A stretch of 64,000 nt of DNA from Bugula neritina (taxonomy: Eukaryota > Bryozoa > Gymnolaemata > Cheilostomatida > Bugulidae): NCBI GenBank assembly GCA_964035545.1, contig OZ037766.1, positions 29,779,140 to 29,843,139 of the forward strand, written 5' to 3'. The translations under genes and the position numbers were made by a program. Position 1 is the stretch's first letter, and each line of letters begins with the position of its first letter. Below the pieces are notes generated by a model that searched no databases, was not told where the DNA came from, and worked only from the letters and a program-made list of their open reading frames with translations. Shown here piece by piece: positions 54,701-64,000 of the stretch.

Positions 54701-56185
54701 AGTTTTTTACCCATTTATTGCAGAATTTCTTATATTTCTAATATTTATATAGAATTGAGGTAAACCAAGTAACACTGAATTGTTAAGCAGTTTAAAAGTT
54801 TCTTTTTTTTCTAGCTCTACTGTATTATTAAGGCTAAATTCTTGTGTAGAAAATTATCTCTTTATAGTTCTTATTACCCTCTGCATCTTTTTCATCAGTA
54901 TGAAGATTGCTGTCATTTTTACCATCAGCTCCCCCTGGTGTCAAAACTCTTTTTGACGGTTGCTGCATAGTTTTCTCTAAAATCATTCAATATAAATGTA
55001 TTAGACCTTAGACTTTACTCTGAAACACTCAAGTGTATTATACTTCAAAGTAAGGCAGCTGCTAATTCAGGTCTTACTACTAAGTCTATCAGAACTTCAT
55101 TACAGTTGGAGACCAGCACTAGATGTGCTATTTATATGATCTATATAGTCAATTTATTTACACTGTATTGTTGACAAGTGAAACATGTAAATAATGCAAT
55201 CATAATTAGCTGTTCTTTTTCTATAGTTTCAAAAACATTTCATTGTAAATTAGGTTAATATTTTTACATTTGAAAAATTTCTTAATTTTTTGATAGACAT
55301 ATGGGACAGCAATTTTTTCTACAAATATTTTTTGTAAAAGTTCTAAAAAAAACTATCATATAAAAAATACATCCCATGCATGCCTTTGTTTTCAGACATG
55401 ATTATTACTGTTTAGCAAGATGTACCTTTCTGTTTTGCTGACTCAGCAATATGCTCTGATGCTTCAGGGCTTTCAGAATCTGTCTTTTTAATGGTCAAAT
55501 CAAAGATCTGTTTAGTTAGCAGGCTGTCTGGAAGATTATCAAATCCTCCTTTGGGTACTGGATTTTCCTTCAAAAATATACCAGATAATTTTTGTGACTG
55601 CTTTAAGATAGCTGCAGACAAAACCTAAAAGTCGTGTGTTCGTGTGTTTGTGCGTGTGCGTGTGTGTGTGTGTTTGTGCGTGTGTGTGTTTGTGTGTGTG
55701 TTTGTGCGTGTGTGTGTGCGTGCATGTGTGAGTCAAGCAAAATTAGATTTAAATGTCTACAAAAACAGTTTCGAATTTTTTAATAGGTTGAGAGAAGTAT
55801 ATTATATAATGTAATAAAAGTCTAAACATGCATAGGTAAGCTACATGCAACTTGCCACTTTGCCACAAATTGCTTCAAGAGCTATAAACAAGAAATATAA
55901 ATTATATTATATTTATTCAAGAAAACAAAACACGGAACCAGAAATAGCAAAAGTTACAAGTATAAATATGCACAAAATATAATATAATACAAAATTTCAA
56001 AAGAGTCTTACCTTGTTACAAATAGTGCACTTAAATCGCTGACGTCTCACAGTCAGCTGTTTCACACAAGTCAGACATATTGTGTGCTGACAAGGCAGCG
56101 CTTTCAGAGTGTCAACTTCCTCCAGACAGACATTGCATTTGAGAAGATGTTTCAGGGAGTCCTCTATTGCCACTTTCTCTGCCAT
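48798..56185 (-). CDS. RING finger protein with four mind-bomb/KEG-type SH3-like repeats (D)
   Basis: Twelve coding exons on the minus strand, frame continuous through all junctions: 56185-56012, 55624-55426, 54976-54878, 54662-54583, 54155-54048, 53382-53157, 52207-52014, 51378-51209, 50832-50685, 50071-49859, 49651-49552, 48949-48798; 620 residues. Residues 17-56 form a C3HC4 RING (Cys17, 20, 32, His34, Cys37, 40, 53, 56), as in ubiquitin E3 ligases. Residues about 125-295 are Lys/Glu-rich and probably helical, as in TRIM-like proteins. Residues about 300-600 hold four repeats of about 70 residues with GD.V, P..GW.G, VTV.FPE and W.G..ELE, resembling the mind-bomb and plant KEG SH3-like repeats. 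No ankyrin or kinase domain is seen. The acceptor of exon 7 (tctgtag at 52208) was chosen because it alone keeps phase; substrate unknown. Confidence 0.82.
55633..55730. repeat. imperfect (TG)n tract in intron 1 of D
   Basis: TG dinucleotides interrupted by TTTG and CGTG words, immediately upstream (in D's direction) of the acceptor of D's second exon. Confidence 0.85.
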
Positions 56186-57988
56186 CCTGATGTTTTTCTG
56201 CTAGTTAAGAAAGTGATATTTCCTTTCTCTTGTTCAATATCTCATACTTTTCTTGTCAGCATTTTAAGTCTTATGAAAATAGATTACCATAAAGCAACGT
56301 GTTTATAGTAAAGTTATTACTCTGGTGTATAATTTCAACATTTCACTATTACATATATTAGTCAAATTTTCATAATTGCTAAAACTAATAATAGCTTTTT
56401 AAAATTTTATTAAATTTTAAAGTTATTCATTACTACCCAGTACATTATAATTTATAAAATATTTATTAGCAATGGTAGGTACTGATGCTACGTCGCCATG
56501 TCACCCCCAAAACTTGTTTGATGTGGAGATGTAAATTTTTGCTTAGAATAAAATTGAATGATTAAGATAATAAAGCATGTTGATATTAATAATAATTATT
56601 TGTAATTTATAGCTTCAGCTTATAGTACTTGCAACTTATTTTTAATATTACAAAGTTTTGCTAGAACTAACCCTGTGTCGGGTAAAATTCATTGCATTTA
56701 TTACCTTTTTCTATAGAATAAGATCATTTAAAATTACCAGACTCTTCTAACTTGTATAGTACTGTTGCTAGTAGCTTGTAGTAATGTTGCTATAGTATAG
56801 CTTGTAGTACTGTTGCTAGTGGCTTGTATATAGTACTTTTGCTAGTAGCTTGTAGTAGTAGTAGCAGCAGACGTGTAAGGCAATGGCTGAACTAGTAATC
56901 GCGCTAATGATCTCGTCACGCTTCAGCAAACAGGGCAAAATTCCCCCTCTCGTAATTCCCCATCTCGAAATTTCCCATTCAACTATGTTCAAGATAATAA
57001 TATTTTAATTGAGTATCATGCTAATATTCAGAAGTAAGGATAAATAGACATTGTTGTTTATATCGGGATTCCCCTTAATTGTACGATGTAACTCAGAGTG
57101 ACTGGAATTTTTCAATAATTATTCCCTTTAAATAAATAATATTTGAATAGACAAATAATCCAGCATGGAGTTTAAAATGCAGCAGTATACTTGCTAGGAG
57201 CCTGATATGGTGTATGTTTTACTCACTTACAATAATTATCAACAAGTTTTGCCAACATTCCTTGCCTAAATTATTTAAATAGAAACACTAGTATACAATA
57301 TAATAATCTTCTGCAACAATTAATACAATGACTTTCATGGATATATTCAAAGCTTTATCGCTTGCATTGTATCACTTTACTGCATCACTTGTAGCTCAGT
57401 CATCATTAACTATGACTTTCAGATTTATTTTTTTATTTAAATACTAGCCAACTTTAACTTTCTTCACAGTTTTTTTAAAGCTGAAAACATAAGATTGATC
57501 TTTTCACAGTTATATAATAAAAATTAATCCCATGCAGCTAGTATAGGGCCAAAAGTTTCTATGCAAATTAAACCTTGCTTCAAGCGCTCCAAGACGTAAT
57601 TTATTGTAAAGTTTTACTTCATCAACTTGTAAAAACTAGGCTCTGCAACATGGTTTGGCAGAATTATGTAGCAATTGAAATTATAGAGTTTATATACGAT
57701 GCTGGGTGCATGAACAATATTATTTTAATTCATTAATCATGGTTGCATCATCAGCTTTTTTTATTGACATGACCATGTTTTGTAAAAATTGTAAATAGTA
57801 TCTTAATTGTTTTTAAAAAAATTAAAAATGCAATGCAAGATTTTCCAACATATAGTTAGAGTAGATAGGAAAAAAATATTATTATGGAAAACACAAGCAC
57901 ACAAAACAAAAAGAAATATTACTGCTCTACGTAAACAGAATAACTGGTGTTTTCAAGACGCAGTTTTTCAGTGAATTTTTGAGTCCAA
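56186..57988. other. intergenic region between D and E (D promoter side)
   Basis: E ends at 57989 and D starts at 56185 on the same strand, so this stretch should hold D's promoter. No clear TATA or other motif is seen. A local repeat made of 'ttgctagtagcttgtagta'-like words occupies about 56750-56870. Confidence 0.45.
56750..56870. repeat. short imperfect tandem repeat upstream of D
   Basis: Variants of 'actgttgctagtagcttgta' recur four times with insertions, ending in a GTA/GCA triplet run. Confidence 0.65.
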
Positions 57989-60231
57989 TTAGTAATCATC
58001 ATCCCAAAAACGGCGACGATTAAAAAAAAATTGATTTCTCAACATTTCCATTCTCTGTTGCCGAGCTAACTCTTCGCGATGCGCCATCATTCGCATGTAG
58101 AAAAGGGTTTGAAAATCAAGTCCTGACGACTCTTCATAGCTGGGTGGCTGGTATCGGGCAGGCTCGAGATCTTTGATTTGAAATGGGCGCTCTGGCTTTC
58201 CAGGAAACTTCACGCTTCCAATTCGACCTAGAAAATTGAACACAATTGTACTTTAGATACAATCAGCCTAAGCGTCAATTTTTCTAGATTTACTGAGCAG
58301 TTAATCAACCTCTTATTAATTCTCTAACTTAAGACATAGCGCTTTCCTATATACTAATAAAATGTCTTAAGACAGGAAGTGATGTATGATATACAGGAAG
58401 TAGTTTATGATACACATAAAGTAGTTTATCACTTTTCCATAAATAAGTGGCAGTTAGCCCAATGCAAATTATTGACTCATTTTTATGACAATGAGCCATA
58501 AATTGCGGCAATACACTGTGTTTTCATTTCTTTGCATTATATGCGAATAGATTTTTCATTCAATGTTTTGAAACAGGCACGTCATCGATGTTTTACAATA
58601 ATTACTAAAATTCATTTTATAGCATAGAAAGTAAACTTGCCCTTTTTTTCCAAAAACAACATGCTTTGTAAGACTTGTTAAAATTATATAAATTCAACAA
58701 TCACAATTATCATAAACATTTCACCTGAATCTCTAGAGCTCTCTACTTTCTCAACGAGCTCTCCGACATCTTCATGAGTTGCTCCTCCCCATCCAAGTTT
58801 GGGTGTTTCTACAGTCAGTTTCACCTGTCAGCATAATATACATGAATCTTTATATTCTCATTGAATTTTCGCGTAAAACCTATGAAAAATATATCGGGAA
58901 ACCAAATAATAATGATAATAACAATATCTAGTGTTAAATGTTACCTGCACTTTCTCCCCTTCAATAGGTTCTCTGGACATTTCTAGCTCAGTAGCTAACC
59001 CCACCCAGTCTTTGCATTCTGGGAAATCAACCGTGACCTCTTCTTGACCTTCGGCTCCTTCAATAGCTGTGATTTTTCCAACGCTACTTCCATTTACTCC
59101 GGCCCAGCCTCTGGATGGTTCGGGTATGTTACTGTTTACTCTTACTTCATCTCCAACCTGACAGGTGTAATATACTGTATAGTCTTATATAACTCACACT
59201 CACTCACTCAAGTTTATAGTCACCATCCCTGTGAGAAAACCCGTGATGGAAGGAGTTTTTGTTAAATTTTGCTAAAGACTCATTCAGATGGGGCACAGGA
59301 GCAATTATGACTGGATGCTCTTCCTAACATCATCAATGGTAGGGGTTCGAAGCCATGACTTTGTACTTACTAGGCAAACGATCTAACCTCTGGACCACGG
59401 CTGCTCTATACTATATACTCTTATATACTCGCATGTATACAATATTGCAGTATACACATACAGTACCCTGTTCAGTGTAATATATACTCCTACATTAATG
59501 TACATTATAGTAATATAATGCAGTTATATACATACACTACCAAATAAATCAAAGTCTATATACATAATTTCTTGTCTAGAACAATAGTTTACTATTAAAT
59601 ATTTGTTTGAGTATTGTATAAATGTATTATAATAATAAATTGCACCCATTTGAATAAATAAACTCTGATGTATCTAGTCTAGATTCAGTTTAGACTTGTA
59701 TGTTTCTTACCTCCAGTCCACAAGAAGGAGCAAGCTCTATCTCACTGTACAGACCTTTCCAGTCATGATTCTCAGGAAACTTCACAATCACAATCAAGTC
59801 ATTGGCAGGTTCTCCTGATTTTATCTCTTCCAAAGTGCCTTTACTAAATAGATTTATTTACTCACATTAAAAAACCAGGAACTCGTTTAAGCTTTAGTGT
59901 GATTTTCTTGCATATTATCATCAAATTAACAAAAACTCAAATTTTCTTAAAATTAAAGTTTCATTGTTTTGAATTAGGCTACAGAAAGTTCCTTGATATG
60001 TTTGAAGACAACATTTATAAAGTTGAAATAGAATATATTTTATACGTAAACCTGAATAAAAAAACTTGAACCCAATTAACAAATCAATTGCTGGATTTCC
60101 TTCATTATATAGAATTACATATAGCATACAATAATTGCAAATGCATATTGCAGACAAATTCAATTTTAGTGCATGCATCCAGTAAATAACAATAAATTTT
60201 CATTTGAATAGAATTTTTATATATTATATAT

Positions 60232-60278
<47 letters not shown>

Positions 60279-60300
60279 TTTATATATATATAATTATATA

Positions 60301-60352
<52 letters not shown>

Positions 60353-63300
60353 GTTTTAGCAGTTACTGGAATGTTTGTTATAATAGCTAAGGCAAAACTG
60401 TTGGAAATTTTATTCCAATCATCACATATAAAATCACTTATAATTGAACCAGGACTTTATATATCATTCTTATAACTATTGATATAATGCAAATATGAGA
60501 CTGATTTGTTTTTATAAAATTTTATTAACTGTTGACCGCTTTACCATCTTTTTTGTCTGATGCCATTCCATGAGAAGTGTGGTTTGGTAACGGAAGGTTT
60601 TATTTTAACTTTGTCTCCGATATAAGGAAGACTAACTTTCTTCTGACACTTGACTAAACTTCCTTCTGGTCCCTTCCAGTCAATCTGCTCAGGGAATACA
60701 GCCATTAGGACCTGTAGGGAGAATACACAGTAGACTAGCCTTAATTTCTTTTCTGTGAACAAAATTTTAAGTTTTAGAGTCATGTTGTATAATCAAAATT
60801 TCTTCTAAATCTGAGGAAGCTAGATCAAAAGTTCCAAGTTATAGACTAACATTGTACACCTAATAATAAAAATTTACTATAAATTTAAAAGTTACATGTT
60901 ACTCCATTAGCAACATTGAGAAAGAAAAGCTTCACATGAAAAATTGAAACATACTAAAGATATCAGCAGTTGGTTTTTAAAGTTAAGAATAAAATAGGTA
61001 TACGCAAATAAATTTACATTAAAAAAGTGGCAGCAATAGAACATTTAGTCTGCAGTACAGCTGCTATAATAAGCAACAAGTTCGTTTCTTTAAAATGATG
61101 ATAAGGATAAGCTATACCTTCAAGTGAGACATAATATATACAGACAAACTCTACAAATTTTTGCCATGTTGTTAACAAGTACAAGCACATGTATATAACT
61201 TACTCTTTTATAAAAAAACTCACTTGGGTCACTTTACTTAATTTAGTACACACTGGAAATTTCCAATTTCTATCTATTTTTCACAATTTAGCTGCTAATG
61301 AACATGAATTTTTGCTCAAAACTAGTAAAATATCATTAAATACACTTAGAAAATCAAGGTTCTTCTGAATTTTGCTTGATTTCCCATGTTTTTCTTATTT
61401 ATTTAGCTAGGTTGGATTGCTGACCGTTACTAAAAAACCATAACGATCCGCAATCAAAAGTAGCTGAATAATTAGGAAAAAACATGGGAAATCAAGCAAA
61501 ATTAAAAATAACCTTGATTTTTAGGTGTATTTATTGATATTTTATTAGTTTTGGGCAAAGACCCTTGTTCAAATTAGCAGCTAAATTGCAAAAAATAGAT
61601 AAAAACTGGAGATTTCCAGTGTGTACTAAATTAAGTAAAATGACCCACTTACTCTTTTATCTCCAGGGCAAATGCCCATGTTCAGAAATCTACCAACACT
61701 GGTGTGAGTCACTTTATTGTCCAGAATATTCTCAATGCGAATATCTGAACTGTCATCTATAGTTTCACTATAAGGCATAGCCTCTGTGTCATTCAGAGTT
61801 GCGAGACGTACGTACTCCCCTCCTCTGATACATTTACTGCAGCCTAAGTCTTAATTTGATACAATAATAAAATTGTAAATAGAATTGGTAAATTGAATAG
61901 GTTCTGCGGATATTTACACTTGAACAAAACAAATTCTAAGATTCTCAAGTATAGTTTCATAAAATTTTCAACAATAATTTTAAAATGTTGTGGGTTTGAG
62001 TGCAATATTTTGGTTCTAATAATTATGTAAATATAAAAAAAACCAACATAATGTTCCAAGTTAATGCAGCTATTTAACAATGCATTATGTTGCTATATAT
62101 AAGCATAATGTAACTTTATAATATATTGTTGTATAGTATAACATTGCCTGTAGCTAAAAGCTGATTTAACATTTAGAAAAGTTAATCAACTAAAGTACAT
62201 GCACGTAATAAATATATATATTTATACCATAAAATGGAGCTTTACAAAACAGATTTATCAAAGTCTATTGCTTACCTTGTAACTCTTCAAATTCTTTATT
62301 CAATGTTTTCAGCTGTTCAAAACTGGCTTTCTGCTTTCGTACTTTTTCAAGGAAATCACTTGAAGGTTTTCGTACGTATCGTGGTTGACGTAGCCGATAC
62401 TTGGGCACGGCTTCTAGAGCATTCTTCATTCTAGTTGCAAAAGGCTCCATCACTTTCAGAGTGGCTTTGTTGTACTCTGTTCTTTCTGCTAGAGCTGCAT
62501 CTAACCCTTTCAACTAAAGACACACCCTAATTGGTACACCAGAGCAATAGGTGGCGAGTGTTTGTTAAAACTGGCATTTTGCCAGCTTTTTCTACCTCTG
62601 GAGCTATGCATAAAATAGCATATTTATTCACAGGACTCTTTGTAAAAACAAATGCTGTAAAGCAAATCTTTCTTATAACACAACAAAATCTAAGTAAAAC
62701 ACGCTATATTTTACCTGTCAGCTGGTTTTAACTGCATGTCGGTTTTTTTTACAAAAATTCCCAATGTAGGCAGCCTTTAAGGTTGAGTTCAACTAATGAA
62801 AAAGCTATTTAACTCTAGATCTTGTAGCTATAGCTGATACATTTTGCTCTATAATTACTTAACATAGGCAGTTCAAACAAACCTTCACTTCAAATGATGG
62901 CTTCTTCAAAGTCTTTTGGTGGTCCTGGTACACTTTTTTAGTACTCTTTGCTTGGTTAGGCATGTCTTCCAAAATCAATCTGTACTTCATCATCTATAAT
63001 TAATATATAAATCTGACTATAATAATAATAAACATAATTTTTGGAAACAATATTTGAAAGAAATACAGAGTTATCCAACCAGTGAAATCCTTCACCTTGA
63101 TGTACGTAACAGCACAAGTTACATAATAATGGTAACATCACTTGTTAAGCTCATTGCTGCAACTAACGGCTTATAATGAGTATTATAGCACCTGTAGTTA
63201 AAATATTATGCTTATTATCGAGTTTTTTAATTTCAAACTATCATTACAAACTCATGCTGTACAGAGATGGATAGTATGAACACGAATGAGCAACATACAA

Positions 63301-64000
63301 AAAAATAATTTTTTAAAATATATATAAATAGGAACTTCCATAAAACATCTTTATACATTAACTTAAGTTAAGGTATAAAGATGTTTTATGGAAGTTCCTA
63401 TTTATATTATTTATCATGTATATGATCTGTATTTCAATTTAGTGACACATATATATGTATGATCGTCATTTTGTTTTTACTATAGCTTTTCAATGATTCA
63501 TACTAGGTCAAGCTTTTTTAAACTAAATGTTTTTATAATATATCAAATTCTTTCTCGAAAAGGGCAGCAAAAATTCAAAAAACCAAATTTAATCAAAGGT
63601 TTTGTTGCTAATGAGAAATTATTAACATTACCAGCTAGATTAAACAATTGTAATAATTGCTGCATTGAAAATCATTGAATTAACTAATTTTCTCAAAATA
63701 TATTAGAAGAAATATAATTCTACAAAGAAGTCGTGTTGCTAGCTGTTCTAAAGCTAAAGGATATAACATACTGTCTGAAACGCCTCCATAAACCAAACGT
63801 CTGCTGACTTCAACTCATCTTTTATCTCTTTAGCCAACTTCTTAACTGCCTTTGCATCAACTCCTACAGTATTATAAAAGTACTAAGCATTTTTCTTTTT
63901 AGTTCTTATATATTACAATAATATATATATAATAGCTAGCAGATATATCACAAGAAATTAGAGCTCTGAAAACACTTACGGACTGGTTGTTCTACAGGCT
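57989..64000 (-). CDS. paralog of D, 5' end outside the window (E)
   Basis: Ten coding exons visible on the minus strand: 64000-63980 (partial), 63863-63772, 62993-62883, 62513-62276, 61843-61653, 60711-60545, 59843-59711, 59157-58945, 58824-58725, 58227-57989; 500 residues to the stop. Junction phases match those of D exon for exon, and the third SH3-like repeat exon has exactly 71 codons in both (VGDEVRV, SSVGKI, VTVDFPE, W.GLATELEM). The visible N-terminal half is Lys/Glu-rich and probably helical. Four SH3-like repeats follow. The C-terminal tail differs from D: after EPARYQPP it has a 45-residue Met/Arg-rich segment ending RRRFWDDDY. The first SH3-like exon contains an unusual Cys-rich start (GCSKC). 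By analogy with D a RING exon should lie beyond 64000. Likely a ubiquitin ligase-type protein; this is inference from D. Confidence 0.8.
59192..59406 (-). mobile_element. tRNA-derived SINE with target-site duplication
   Basis: On the minus strand the 5' end (59406 downward) has a tRNA-like head: a box A-like TGGTCCAGAGG, and about 40 bases later a box B-like GGCTTCGAACC. A unique body and a short TGAG repeat tail follow (59192-59212). A 21-bp direct repeat with two mismatches flanks it (59171-59191 and 59407-59427), as expected after retroposition. It lies in the E intron between exons 59843-59711 and 59157-58945. I do not recognise the SINE family name. Confidence 0.78.
60219..60352. repeat. 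AT-rich microsatellite cluster in an E intron
   Basis: Several (AT)n runs separated by 'attat' and 'taatta' words. Confidence 0.9.
61225..61647. mobile_element. 423-bp foldback (MITE-like) element at an E splice donor
   Basis: The left arm (from 61225) and right arm (to 61647) are inverted complements over most of their length. Both outer parts contain acttaatttagtacacactgg on one strand or the other, and the inner parts share the catgggaaatcaagcaaaat stretch. The 14-base word acttactcttttat occurs at 61198-61211 and again at 61647-61660, consistent with a duplicated target. The right end abuts the donor of exon 61843-61653. No coding capacity is seen. Confidence 0.85.
63323..63406. repeat. 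84-bp perfect hairpin in an E intron
   Basis: Arms 63323-63356 and 63373-63406 (34 bp each) are exact inverted complements around a 16-base centre that itself contains the palindrome ttaacttaagttaa. It could be a tiny foldback element or a recent inverted duplication. No RNA function can be claimed. Confidence 0.8.

Overview
This is a nuclear window from an intron-rich, AT-rich invertebrate animal. The evidence is GT-AG introns, a eukaryotic tRNA-Gly, very long CA/TG and AT microsatellites, a Penelope-like retroelement relic, a tRNA-derived SINE and hairpin elements. I cannot fix the phylum from sequence alone. The collagens resemble nematode cuticle collagens in layout (N-terminal membrane anchor, furin-type R-x-K-R site, Cys pair, short imperfect Gly-X-Y domain), but long introns and the RING/mind-bomb-repeat genes do not by themselves indicate a nematode.

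Region 1 (about 1.4-24 kb): two tandem units of about 9.75 kb, roughly 1411-10870 and 11180-20640. Each carries a four-exon gene for a 211-residue membrane-anchored collagen (A1 at 7594-9719, A2 at 17344-19467; the predicted proteins are identical). Each unit also holds two older diverged copies of an upstream module of about 2.6 kb, although it has only one gene. Unit 2 is followed by an intact related collagen gene, B (20764-23815). Unit 1 instead ends in a broken collagen exon behind a copy of B's upstream region.

Region 2 (24-37 kb): gene-poor and repeat-rich. It holds an inverted collagen exon relic (about 25.4 kb), a Penelope-like element 3' fragment (25.7-26.6 kb), a tRNA-Gly(UCC) gene (27352-27423, minus) with a decayed inverted copy at 35.4 kb, a 223-bp (AC)n, two copies of a 1-kb segment carrying a 100-bp hairpin, another collagen relic (31.2 kb) and a (TG)n run of about 980 bp.

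Region 3 (37-48 kb): a third A-type gene (A3, 38093-40210) and a longer relative, C (44598-47836). A1, A2, A3, B and C share one exon plan: exon 1 = cytoplasmic tail plus membrane segment; exon 2 = short stalk of 21-27 codons; exon 3 = furin-type site plus Cys pair plus first Gly-X-Y; exon 4 = main collagen. All junctions between these exons are phase 0. They look like one family of secreted or shed matrix/cuticle-type collagens that expanded locally.

Region 4 (48.8-64 kb, minus strand): two tandem paralogous genes, D (complete, 12 coding exons, 620 residues) and E (5' end outside the window). D is a C3HC4 RING protein with a helical middle and four mind-bomb/KEG-type SH3-like repeats, probably a ubiquitin E3 ligase. 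E has the same exon phases but a different C-terminal tail. E's introns carry a SINE with target-site duplication, a 423-bp foldback element abutting a splice donor, and an 84-bp perfect hairpin.
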